This document shows, one piece after another, positions 1 through 7,340 of a stretch of 64,000 nt of DNA. The position numbers and the translations under genes are program-made. The stretch lies in assembly GCA_024236175.1 (NCBI GenBank), contig JACKKY010000001.1, positions 434,001 through 498,000 on the forward strand. The letters are read 5' to 3'. Below the pieces are notes generated by a model, which made no database searches, was not told where the DNA came from, and saw only the letters and a list, made by a program, of their open reading frames with translations. Position 1 is the first letter of the stretch; every line of letters starts with the position of its first letter. This stretch comes from Novosphingobium sp. (lineage in GTDB: Bacteria; Pseudomonadota; Alphaproteobacteria; Sphingomonadales; Sphingomonadaceae).

Positions 1-98
1 ATTTCGGTTTCGGCGATGGAAATCTCGGCGCGGCCGTAATCGGCAAGTGCGATATCGGCGACGGCAAAGTCCTGGGCGGCGTCAACGGCAGTAGCCAC
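1..98 (-). CDS. ahcY: Adenosylhomocysteinase, 5' end only (runs off the window)
   Basis: This is the first 32 codons of a minus-strand gene that continues past base 1. The reading includes VKDIALADYGR-like sequence (here VADIALADYGRAEISIAETE), which is the characteristic N-terminus of S-adenosyl-L-homocysteine hydrolase. That enzyme is an NAD-dependent cytoplasmic enzyme that splits SAH into adenosine and homocysteine and so relieves product inhibition of methyltransferases. I chose the GTG at 98 because an AGGAG ribosome binding site lies about 10 nt upstream and no nearer ATG keeps the frame. A perfect 20-bp palindrome lies 116-135 nt upstream and is annotated separately. The identification rests on about 20 recognisable residues, and the catalytic and NAD-binding parts are outside the window. 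Confidence 0.85.
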   Translation of the reverse strand, partial: MATAVDAAQDFAVADIALADYGRAEISIAETE

Positions 99-213
99 GG
101 TACAAATTCTCCTGAAGGCAGTTCGCATCAAATGCGCCAGTCGCCGCCGAACAGGCGGCAGACCGGGCGCGCGTCATCCCCGCGCCCTTAGCGTTTCAGG
201 TCATAGGAGGCAA

Positions 214-233
214 ATATAAAGAAGTCTTTATAT
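214..233. promoter_or_regulatory. Perfect palindrome upstream of ahcY, candidate SAH/methionine-regulator operator
   Basis: The sequence is ATATAAAGA-AG-TCTTTATAT, with two 9-bp arms that pair perfectly around a 2-bp centre. It is AT-rich inside a GC-rich region and lies between the secreted-protein gene and ahcY, both on the minus strand. From memory, ArsR-type regulators of SAH/methionine genes in alphaproteobacteria (SahR-like) have been assigned operators of this general look, so an operator for ahcY is the simplest reading. No regulator gene is visible in the window. Confidence 0.6.
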
Positions 234-249
234 CCCTTTTGACGCCAGC

Positions 250-759
250 TCAGCGCCGGGCGTATGCCAATCGCGGCGAACCGGCAGGGGCGAGCAACTG
301 GTCGGCCGCTTCCTCCAGTGTCGCCCTTCCCTGCACATCCGCCAGGTTGCGCGCGACCCGCTTGAGTTCGCTGCAGCCGAGCCAGGGATGGCCCCTTCCG
401 TATTCGTTCGCGGCCGAGGTGCTGAGCCGGTCGTAGGCCCATTGGGCGCGCCTCGGTCCGTGGCTCGTTCCGAGTTCGGCGCGCAGTTCGGCATTCGCTT
501 GCCGGAGTATCTGTCGCTGACGAGTGACGAAGCGGCTGTAGTCAGCCTGGAAGTCGTCATGCGTAATGCGGCATCGCAACCCCGTTACCATCAGCATGAG
601 ATCCAGCCGCCGCAGCTTCTCGGCTCCGCTTGCGCTCCCGGCGGCATGAGCCGGAGTGGCGACGGCAAGGCCTACCGCCAGCAGCAGCAGGGCAAGGATG
701 CAGGAAATCAGGAGCGAGCGCTCCCCCAGGTCGTTGGCAGAACTCCGCTTGGTCCTCAT
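250..759 (-). CDS. Secreted protein of unknown function (169 aa)
   Basis: The 169-residue protein opens with a basic N-region, a long Leu/Ala-rich hydrophobic segment (about residues 15-33) and an Ala-X-Ala site near TPAHA, so it should be exported to the periplasm. The mature part is predicted helical and carries the phrase LRRLDLMLMVTGLRCR followed by DDFQADYSRFV. I associate this with a small family of uncharacterised sphingomonad proteins, but no enzymatic motif is evident. It has several Cys and many Arg. Start choice: GGAGA lies 8 nt before the ATG at 759. It is transcribed towards ahcY but separated from it by 150 nt holding an operator-like palindrome, so it is probably not in the same transcription unit. 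Function unknown. Confidence 0.7.
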   Translation of the reverse strand: MRTKRSSANDLGERSLLISCILALLLLAVGLAVATPAHAAGSASGAEKLRRLDLMLMVTGLRCRITHDDFQADYSRFVTRQRQILRQANAELRAELGTSHGPRRAQWAYDRLSTSAANEYGRGHPWLGCSELKRVARNLADVQGRATLEEAADQLLAPAGSPRLAYARR

Positions 760-954
760 GTTCAGTCTCCCCGCCGGCGATCCGTCCCGACGAAGAGAAG
801 CTGCACTTTCGGGTTTACCCGTTTTTCAACAGCGCCGGTAAAGCGAATTTAACCACGTTCGCCGCGCAGATTTTCTCCCGCCATTGCGTTGCCGACCGGT
901 GGCGCGTCACTATATCAGCCAGCGTGCGAATCACTTGCAGGAAAGGATGCTTCA

Positions 955-1434
955 ATGACGATAGCGGTTGGCGACAAGGTTCCGGACGTCAAACTGATGA
1001 TGGCGACGGAGAGCGGCCCGGAGGCCGTCCAGACCAGCGACTACTTCAAGGGCAAGCGGGTCGCGCTGTTCTCCGTGCCCGGCGCATTCACGCCCACCTG
1101 CTCGGCCAAGCACCTGCCGGGCTTCGTCGACAAAGCCGGCGAACTGAAGGCCAAGGGCATCGACGAGATCGCCTGCACCGCCGTCAACGACGCATTCGTG
1201 ATGGGCGCCTGGGGCAAGGCCAGCGGCAGCGACGACATCTCCATGCTCGGCGACGGCAACGGCGATTTCGCCAAGGCCGTGGGGCTGGAGCTTGACCTTA
1301 CCGGAGGCGGGCTCGGCCATCGCGGCCAGCGCTTCTCGATGGTGGTCAACGACGGCGTGGTCGAACAGCTCAATGTCGAGGCTGCGGGCGAATTCAAGGT
1401 GAGTTCCGCCGAACACATGCTCGGGCAGCTCTGA
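955..1434 (+). CDS. Peroxiredoxin, Prx5 type (159 aa)
   Basis: This is a thiol peroxidase that reduces hydrogen peroxide and alkyl hydroperoxides using glutaredoxin, glutathione or thioredoxin as electron donor, usually in the cytoplasm. The active site is plain: PGAFTPTCSAKHLPGF near residue 40-55, which fits the Prx5-type pattern PGAFTPxCS with the peroxidatic Cys. The C-terminal half has the expected hydrophobic core and ends in EHMLGQL. At 159 residues it matches a single-domain Prx5. A longer reading frame begins at 889, but the ATG at 955 follows AGGAAAGG and begins exactly where family members begin (MTIAVGDKVPDVKL). The gene is monocistronic and convergent with tonB. Confidence 0.93.
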   Translation: MTIAVGDKVPDVKLMMATESGPEAVQTSDYFKGKRVALFSVPGAFTPTCSAKHLPGFVDKAGELKAKGIDEIACTAVNDAFVMGAWGKASGSDDISMLGDGNGDFAKAVGLELDLTGGGLGHRGQRFSMVVNDGVVEQLNVEAAGEFKVSSAEHMLGQL

Positions 1435-1539
1435 ACGTCCGCTAACCGGCACAGCGCGGCCCACCGGGCAACGCTGTGTCGGCGACCGACCCCGGCAGGC
1501 AGCATGCAGTGCCGGAAATCAGACCGGCAGGCGTAGCGC

Positions 1540-2274
1540 CTAGTCTTCCTGCTGGATGCGGAAATTGATGGGAATGCGCACCACGGCGACGCTTCCCCGG
1601 AAGCCCTGCGGCAGCGGATCGAGGCGCTTCACCCTTCTTGCAACCCGCAGGATTTCGCGATCGAGCCGGTCCCAGCCGGTCGACTGCACCAGCTTCCAGT
1701 CGAGCACCCTGCCATCCGGCTTGACCGTGACGGCAAGGATGCCCAGCCCCTCCTCACCCTGCCGCAGCGACGCGGGCGGGTAGACGATCAACTGTGCATA
1801 GCGGGCGGTCGAGACCTCGGTGAACCGGGTGCTGACCGCGGCCGGCTTCGGTGCGGGCGGCGGTGGAGGCGGCGGAGCTGGCGGAGACGGAGCCTGGGCG
1901 GTTCCGCCGGTGCCGGAAGAATAGGTGCCGTCCCCCTGGCTCCACTGGAACACCGGCCGCGGTTCGGGCGGCGGCGCAATCGGCGGCGCGTCCCTGGCGC
2001 GCTCGGCTGCAACCGGCGGGGTATCGGTCACCGGTGCATTGCTCGGCGGCGGCGGTGACTCGATCCGCTGCGGTGCGGAGCCGCCGAGCGCGACGACCAC
2101 GCGCTCTTCCGCAACCTCTTCGAGATAGGGCTCCTCGCGGTCGATTGTCGAATACCAGGCGACCAGGCCAGCGCAGAAGAGCCCGGTGATAACGGTCCCG
2201 CTCGCCCAGTGCCTTGCGTGCGGCACCGATGGCGCCTGTGGGCTGAGCGCGCTCGACCAGGCGAGATCGCTCAC
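1540..2274 (-). CDS. tonB: TonB family energy transducer (244 aa)
   Basis: TonB carries proton-motive-force energy from ExbB/ExbD to outer-membrane receptors. The protein has one N-terminal transmembrane segment (about residues 27-43, TVITGLFCAGLVAWY), a long Pro-rich periplasmic linker with runs of Pro around 85-145, and a C-terminal TonB fold from about 160 (YPPASLRQGEEGLGILAVTVKPDGRVLDWKLVQSTGWDRLDREIL). The start ATG overlaps the stop of the upstream exbD by 4 nt (ATGA). It is the last gene of a four-gene operon. The receptor at 7341-9824 is one possible client. Confidence 0.93.
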   Translation of the reverse strand: MSDLAWSSALSPQAPSVPHARHWASGTVITGLFCAGLVAWYSTIDREEPYLEEVAEERVVVALGGSAPQRIESPPPPSNAPVTDTPPVAAERARDAPPIAPPPEPRPVFQWSQGDGTYSSGTGGTAQAPSPPAPPPPPPPAPKPAAVSTRFTEVSTARYAQLIVYPPASLRQGEEGLGILAVTVKPDGRVLDWKLVQSTGWDRLDREILRVARRVKRLDPLPQGFRGSVAVVRIPINFRIQQED

Positions 2275-2687
2275 GAGACGGCTCTCGCGCTGCGCTGCAT
2301 GGTGAGCAGCACGATATATTCGGCCCCGCCCTCGCGAATGCCTTCCATGATGTCGATCACCTGTGCGGCGTCGGCCTCGCCATCGGGCTTGAGCTGGATC
2401 AGCGCCCCGGGATCGGCAGTCAGGGTCTCGCGGATGATGCCGGGAAGCTCCTTGCGCGAGACGATCCTCTCACCCAGCGCGATCCGCCCTTCGGCATCGA
2501 CCAACACCACCGTCTCTTCGACATTGCCGCGCATCCTGCTGGTCGAGGACGCGGGATCGATGCTGAGCGCTTCCGCCGCCGTGATCGAACCGGTGAGCAT
2601 GAAGAAGATCAGCAGGTTGAAGACGATGTCTATCAGCGGCGTGAGGTTCACCAGCTCGCGATCGGGCTTGGGCCGGATAATCCTCAT
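2271..2687 (-). CDS. exbD: ExbD/TolR family biopolymer transport protein, second copy (138 aa)
   Basis: This is an inner-membrane, single-span protein of the TonB motor. After a short cytoplasmic start it shows the family signature VNLTPLIDIVFNLLIFFML (about residues 13-31). The transmembrane Asp in LIDIVF is the proton-translocating residue of this family. A periplasmic domain of about 100 residues follows. It overlaps its neighbours by 4 nt on both sides (ATGA), indicating translational coupling. Two exbD-like genes next to each other in one TonB operon are common in Sphingomonadales and Caulobacter relatives and may form a heterodimeric stator. Confidence 0.92.
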   Translation of the reverse strand: MRIIRPKPDRELVNLTPLIDIVFNLLIFFMLTGSITAAEALSIDPASSTSRMRGNVEETVVLVDAEGRIALGERIVSRKELPGIIRETLTADPGALIQLKPDGEADAAQVIDIMEGIREGGAEYIVLLTMQRSARAVS

Positions 2688-3094
2688 GGCGAGCCCTCCC
2701 CGTCGGGCGGCGAGAAGGAGACCGCATAGGCGCCCAGGTCGCGCGTGAGCTGGAACATGTCGATCGTGTCCTGCATCTTCACGCCCGCTTCCGGACGGAT
2801 AAGGAAGGAACGGCCGGGATCGACTTTCAGGATGCCGCGCACCCGGGCGGCGATCTGCTCCAGCGTGGACGGGCTGCCGTCATATTCGAAGCCGCCGTCC
2901 TTCCTGAGCAGGATAACGATGGCCGCCGTCGGGTCCTTGACGACCTCGAGCTGCTGCGGCGTGTCGACACCGATCATGCGGAAGCGGGAAAAGTCGATCG
3001 TCAGCATGAAGAAGATCAGCAGCATGAACACCACATCGATCAGCGACGTGATGTTCAGCAGCGCCATGCTGCGCCGCTTGCGCCGGAACTTCAT
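2684..3094 (-). CDS. exbD: ExbD/TolR family biopolymer transport protein, first copy (136 aa)
   Basis: This gene is the paralog immediately upstream of the second exbD. The signature LNITSLIDVVFMLLIFFMLT (about residues 12-31) again carries the transmembrane Asp of the proton path. The periplasmic part differs clearly from the second copy, so the pair is an old duplication rather than a recent one. The start at 3094 overlaps the exbB stop by 4 nt. The basic start MKFRRKRRS fits a cytoplasmic N-terminus with the C-terminal domain in the periplasm. Confidence 0.92.
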   Translation of the reverse strand: MKFRRKRRSMALLNITSLIDVVFMLLIFFMLTIDFSRFRMIGVDTPQQLEVVKDPTAAIVILLRKDGGFEYDGSPSTLEQIAARVRGILKVDPGRSFLIRPEAGVKMQDTIDMFQLTRDLGAYAVSFSPPDGEGSP

Positions 3095-3903
3095 TCGGCC
3101 GCCTCGGCGACAAGCTGGTCGCCAAGCTCTCCAGCCTCCGGCTGCGGCTCCGGCGGCGGTTCGACCGCGTCGAACAGGTCGGCAGTGAACACCTGGGTAG
3201 CGGCGTCTTCCATCCGCTGGGCCTCGACATCGACGACGCGCTGCAGCCAGGTGTAGGCGATGGCCACGGGGATGGCCGCCGAGAGGCCCGCCGCCGTGGT
3301 CAGCAGTGCCTGCCAGATACCTCCCGCCAGCGTCGAAGGTTCTACTCTTGTGCCGGCGGCCTGGATCTCCTGGAAAGCCTGGATGAGCCCGAACACGGTG
3401 CCGAGCAGGCCCATGAGCGGCTCGATCATCGCCACCAGGCTGAGGAACGCGAGCCCCCTTTCGAGCCCGTCGAGCTGCGCCTGGGCCACGCGCGTCACTT
3501 CCTCCCGCACCAGCTGCTCGTTCATGCGGGGATTGAGCTTGCCGCGAATCGCCGCGGCCGCGACCTTGGCGACCGGCTCCTTGCGCTTTTCCAGCTCATC
3601 CACGGCGCGGCCCGGCTCATGCCGACGCACCAGGTCGAGAGCCTTCTGCACCGACGCCGTGCTGCCCACGCCGATGCGGAAGAACTGCACCGCCTTCACC
3701 AGTGCGACCCCGATCGCGACAAGCGCGAGACCGACGATCGGATAGAGGATCGGCCCGCCCGCCTGCATGAGGCCGGATATGCCGTCGATGCCGCCATCGC
3801 CGTCGCCTGCGGCGGCAAGCGCGGGAGCGGGCGACAGGACAGCCGGCAAGGCGAGCGCGAGCGTTGGAAAGGGAGCGAGGCTTCGGGAGGCGCGGTTGAT
3901 CAC
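3091..3903 (-). CDS. exbB: MotA/TolQ/ExbB family proton channel protein (270 aa)
   Basis: This is the channel subunit of the TonB motor in the inner membrane. The N-terminus looks like a signal sequence (SLAPFPTLALALPAVLSPAPALAAAG), as in sphingomonad ExbB proteins. It is followed by a first span near 50-75 (ILYPIVGLALVAIGVALVKAVQFF) and two further spans around ERGLAFLSLVAMIEPLMGLLGTVFG and LTTAAGLSAAIPVAIAY. The conserved LGLLGTV-like and TTAAGL stretches identify the MotA/ExbB family. I prefer the GTG at 3903, which follows AGGGGAAAG at good spacing. An ATG at 3939 in frame would add 12 residues that spoil the signal sequence. It is the first gene of exbB-exbD-exbD-tonB. Confidence 0.9.
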   Translation of the reverse strand: MINRASRSLAPFPTLALALPAVLSPAPALAAAGDGDGGIDGISGLMQAGGPILYPIVGLALVAIGVALVKAVQFFRIGVGSTASVQKALDLVRRHEPGRAVDELEKRKEPVAKVAAAAIRGKLNPRMNEQLVREEVTRVAQAQLDGLERGLAFLSLVAMIEPLMGLLGTVFGLIQAFQEIQAAGTRVEPSTLAGGIWQALLTTAAGLSAAIPVAIAYTWLQRVVDVEAQRMEDAATQVFTADLFDAVEPPPEPQPEAGELGDQLVAEAAE

Positions 3904-3940
3904 TTGAGCTTTCCCCTGCGTTACGGCGAAATGAAACAAT

Positions 3941-3994
3941 ATTACAGATATATTACAACAGAACTGGATTTCCGTAATATTTCACTTTTATTAC
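3941..3994. promoter_or_regulatory. AT-rich region with repeated ATTAC/GTAAT, candidate control of the TonB operon
   Basis: Just upstream of exbB the composition drops sharply in GC. Four ATTAC/GTAAT words occur within 54 bp (at 3941, 3952, 3974 and 3990). The last two form a perfect dyad GTAATA-N9-TATTAC (3974-3994). The first two are a direct repeat, ATTACA-N5-ATTACA. This arrangement resembles a regulator-binding region over the operon promoter. The regulator is not identifiable, and no Fur-box-like 19-mer could be aligned with confidence. Confidence 0.4.
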
Positions 3995-4144
3995 GACTTT
4001 TCCCGAGTCTTTCGACAGGTTTGAATATTTCCTAGCAGAGTTCCAACACTGATTTGAGTCAAACTGTTTCGCAAAGGTGGAGCTTGCCGGCATCTTGCCC
4101 CTGATCCGGTCGCGGGATACGAAACGCTGGACAAAGGAGATGAC

Positions 4145-4825
4145 ATGGCGCGTTCAGTAATCGTTACCGGGGGCTTCGGCGCATTGGGCCAGGCCGTCGC
4201 AGCAGCCTTCGCTGCGCAGGGAGACAAGGTCGCGAGGGTGGATTTCGCCGACAGCGCCCCGTCCGCTCTGGACGGCGCGCTCGACATCGGCGGCGTCGAC
4301 CTGACCGATGCCGCCGCGACTCAGGCAGCGCTCGACAAGGTCGTGTCGGCCAACGGCGGGATCGATGTGCTGGTCAACATCGCCGGCGGCTTCGCCTGGG
4401 AAACGCTCGAAGACGGGAGCATCGACACCTGGGCGAAAATGCAGTCGATGAACCTGATGACCGCCGCGACGATTACCAAGCTGGCGCTGCCCCAACTCAA
4501 GCAGTCGTCAGAGGGGCGGATCGTCAACATCGGCGCCGGCGCCGCAGTGAAAGCCGGGATGGGCATGGGCGCCTACGCGGCTTCCAAGTCCGGCGTCCAC
4601 CGCCTGACCGAAGCGCTGGCCGAGGAACTCGCCGGCAGCAGCGTGACGGTGAACGCGGTCCTGCCCAGCATCATCGACACGCCGACCAACCGCAAGGACA
4701 TGCCCGACGCCGACTTCTCCGAATGGGTGAAGCCGGAAGCGATCGCCGGCGTGATCCTGTTCCTCGCCTCATCGGCGTCGGGTGCGGTGACCGGCGGGCT
4801 GATCCCGGTAACGCGCGGCGGCTGA
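4145..4825 (+). CDS. Short-chain dehydrogenase related to dihydropteridine reductase (226 aa)
   Basis: This is a Rossmann-fold NAD(P)H oxidoreductase. Glycine-rich TGGFGALG is at residues 9-16, VNIAGG near 77-82, and the catalytic pair YAASK near 144-148. The Ser usually found about 13 residues before the Tyr is replaced by Ala (GAGAAVKAGMGMGAY). Human-type quinonoid dihydropteridine reductases (QDPR) have the same replacement, and the segment LDTPMNRKSMPEADFSSW of QDPR is closely echoed here as IDTPTNRKDMPDADFSEW. A QDPR-like role (recycling a quinonoid dihydropterin) is therefore a better guess than generic SDR, though the substrate is unproven. The ATG follows AAAGGAG. It is convergent with the sulfatase gene. 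Confidence 0.8.
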   Translation: MARSVIVTGGFGALGQAVAAAFAAQGDKVARVDFADSAPSALDGALDIGGVDLTDAAATQAALDKVVSANGGIDVLVNIAGGFAWETLEDGSIDTWAKMQSMNLMTAATITKLALPQLKQSSEGRIVNIGAGAAVKAGMGMGAYAASKSGVHRLTEALAEELAGSSVTVNAVLPSIIDTPTNRKDMPDADFSEWVKPEAIAGVILFLASSASGAVTGGLIPVTRGG

Positions 4826-4849
4826 GCCGCCCGGCCCGGGGCGCAAGCC

Positions 4850-7156
4850 CTAGTCGAATTGCAGGGAGACCCGGCGGATGTCTCCCTCGATCACCCCCTG
4901 CGGCGTGGCGTAGTCGGTTACCGGGACGCCCAGATCCCTGCCCGCATCGAGCTGCTCTCCAACACCCAGCGGCAGCAGGAACGTGCCCGGTATGTCGCCG
5001 TCGGCAAGCGTTTCGTCGCCGGAGCGGATTTCGGCATGGCCAGGCCTGCCCGGCCCTTGCGAGACGAAGCGCAGGCTCACCCTCGCCGCGCCGCTTTCCA
5101 GCGCATTGCCCGCAGCGATCCTCACCGTGTCTTCCGGCTTGGTCGATCGCGCATAGACGAACACCGGCCGCCCCTCTTCGAGGAACAGGCTCCAACCCGC
5201 AAAGCGGCTTCCAAGCGCCGCGATCACGCCCGACGCCGCTGGCCCGGCAAGGACAATGTCGGCATCCAGCGTGAACGAGCCGTTGAGCTGGTGCCCCATC
5301 AGCCCGTTGGGGTGAGCGGGCATGCTGACGTCCTTGCCCCACAGGTCAAACTGCCGGCGCGGCTGCGCGCCGGGCGACGGCGGCGTGAAGCCGACGCGCA
5401 CCGGCAGCACGTTGTTGCGTTTCGCTTCCTGCTGCCACAACGCAAACAGCTCCCGGCGGCGGCCGGGATGCTTCGCCGCCACGTCCTGCGATTGGGAATA
5501 GTCCTTGTCGAGGTGGAACAGTTGCCACCCTTCCGGTCCATTCAGGGATGCAGCGAGATCCTCCGTGCTGAGCAGCCAGCCGTCGCTGTAAAGCCCGGCC
5601 TTGCCGCCCACTTCGAAATATTGGGTCCTTGGGGCGCCCCCGCCGCAATCCGACAGGCTGGACAGCAGGCTCTTGCCGTCGAACGCCATCTGTTCGACGC
5701 CATGGACCTTTTTGGGCGCGGGAATTCCCGCCGCGTCGAGCAGGGTCGGAGCGATGTCGACCAGATGCCCGAAGCGCTCGCAAACGCTGCCCGGTTCCGC
5801 GATCCGCCCTTTCCATGACACGATCATGCCGTCGCGCAGCGCCCCGAGCATGCCGGCGTGGCTCTTGTACCAGGGGAACGGCGAATTCATCGCCCAGCCC
5901 CATCCCTCGGCATAGCTGCCGTGGGCGTATTCGCTGCCGAGCTTGTCGATGCTGGCGGCGAGCCAGGCCTCGTCGGCGCGAACGCCGTTCATGAACTCCA
6001 TCTCGTCGGTGACGCCCGCCCGGTCGCCGTCGCCGCTGGCGCCGTTGTCGCCCTGGATGACGACAACCAGCGTATCGTCAAGCACGCCAGTCCGTTCCAT
6101 CTCGTCGAGCACGCGGCCCAGCTGCTCGTCCTGGTAGGCGAGCATCGCCGCGGCCACTTCCATCCCCCGCAGCGCGTAGTCGCGCTCGACCGGCGTGAGC
6201 GAACTCCACGCCGCCATCCCTTCCGGACGCGGTGTCAGCCGCGCATCGGCGGGGATGATGCCCTGCGCGATCTGCCGGCGCCAGGTCTCCTCGCGGACCT
6301 TGTCCCAGCCCTGATCGAACTGCCCCTTGAAGCGCGCGACCAGCTCCGCCGGGGCCTGGTGCGGGGCGTGGGTCGAGCCGGGAGAATAATAGACGAAGAA
6401 CGGCCTGTCCGGATCGGCGGCGACGTGATTGCGGACCCAGCGCATCGCATCGTCCGCCATTCGCTTGTCGAACAGCTCAGGCATTCCCGGCGGATCGGCC
6501 AGCGGATTGGTGCCGCGATAGACGATCGGGCGGACCTGATCGCTTTCGCCGTGCGGGAATCCGAAGAAATACTCGAACCCCAGCCCGGTCGGCCACATGT
6601 CGAACGGCCCCGCGGCCGAGGATTCCCCCGGCGGTATGTTGTGGTGCTTGCCGAACATCGCCGTGTTGTAGCCATTGAGGCGGAGCGTTTGGGCAATGGT
6701 GGCGGCCGATGCGGGGAAATGGCCGTCGTAGCCCGGATATCCGACCGACAGGTCGACGATATGCCCGCTCGCGACGTGATGCGGATTGCGGCCGGTCAGC
6801 AACGCGGCGCGCGAGGGCGAACAGATGCCGGCGGTGTGGAACCGGTTGTAGCGCTGGCCCGATCGCGCCAGCCTGTCCATGTTCGGAGTGGGCACCGGCC
6901 CGCCGAACGTGCTCGACATGCTGAAGCCGACGTCGTCCGCCATGAAAAGGAACATATTGGGCGCGCCTTCCGGCGGACGCACCGGTCGGTAAGGCGACGG
7001 TGTGGACACCGCCATGCTGTCCCGGATCTCGCCCGAGAAGGCGGGCTGGGCAATCGGCAGGACCGTGCGGTCGGGACCGGCATGGGCCGCCTGAGGCATG
7101 GCCAGTGCGATCGAAGCCAGTGCGAAAGCGCTTATTCCTCGTCGCATGCAGGACAT
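4850..7156 (-). CDS. Exported sulfatase, arylsulfatase family (768 aa)
   Basis: This is a sulfate-ester hydrolase of the alkaline-phosphatase superfamily. It starts with a signal peptide (RRGISAFALASIALAMPQAAHA). The metal site FLFMADDVGFS is near residue 70. The formylglycine motif CSPSR is near residue 112, within HTAGICSPSRAALLTGRN, so it is a Cys-type sulfatase needing formylglycine-generating enzyme. GKHH and later VVVIQGDNGASGDGD supply further active-site residues. The C-terminal 150 residues form an additional beta-rich domain common in large (about 750 aa) sulfatases. I chose the ATG at 7156 (MSCMRRG), preceded by GGAGAG, rather than 7216. It lies downstream of a TonB receptor in the same direction, which suggests import and desulfation of a sulfated substrate. 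Confidence 0.9.
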   Translation of the reverse strand: MSCMRRGISAFALASIALAMPQAAHAGPDRTVLPIAQPAFSGEIRDSMAVSTPSPYRPVRPPEGAPNMFLFMADDVGFSMSSTFGGPVPTPNMDRLARSGQRYNRFHTAGICSPSRAALLTGRNPHHVASGHIVDLSVGYPGYDGHFPASAATIAQTLRLNGYNTAMFGKHHNIPPGESSAAGPFDMWPTGLGFEYFFGFPHGESDQVRPIVYRGTNPLADPPGMPELFDKRMADDAMRWVRNHVAADPDRPFFVYYSPGSTHAPHQAPAELVARFKGQFDQGWDKVREETWRRQIAQGIIPADARLTPRPEGMAAWSSLTPVERDYALRGMEVAAAMLAYQDEQLGRVLDEMERTGVLDDTLVVVIQGDNGASGDGDRAGVTDEMEFMNGVRADEAWLAASIDKLGSEYAHGSYAEGWGWAMNSPFPWYKSHAGMLGALRDGMIVSWKGRIAEPGSVCERFGHLVDIAPTLLDAAGIPAPKKVHGVEQMAFDGKSLLSSLSDCGGGAPRTQYFEVGGKAGLYSDGWLLSTEDLAASLNGPEGWQLFHLDKDYSQSQDVAAKHPGRRRELFALWQQEAKRNNVLPVRVGFTPPSPGAQPRRQFDLWGKDVSMPAHPNGLMGHQLNGSFTLDADIVLAGPAASGVIAALGSRFAGWSLFLEEGRPVFVYARSTKPEDTVRIAAGNALESGAARVSLRFVSQGPGRPGHAEIRSGDETLADGDIPGTFLLPLGVGEQLDAGRDLGVPVTDYATPQGVIEGDIRRVSLQFD

Positions 7157-7340
7157 GGTCTCTCCCCGGTCGTCCGATTGACGGCGTCCCGTTGCCTGAA
7201 CGGCTTCGTTCCTCACATCCTAGCTTGCAGGCGAGCGACAGCGCAACCGGCCCTCGCCGCCGATTGGCGCCCGTAAAATCGCAATTCCGGCTTTGCCTGC
7301 CCGCCCCCGCGCCAACGGGTGGGACGGGCAGGCAACAGTC

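Noticed and set aside
808..830. Small CGGG/CCCG hairpin followed by T residues, possible terminator
   Set aside because: The stem is only 4 bp and no plus-strand gene ends upstream. It lies between divergent genes.
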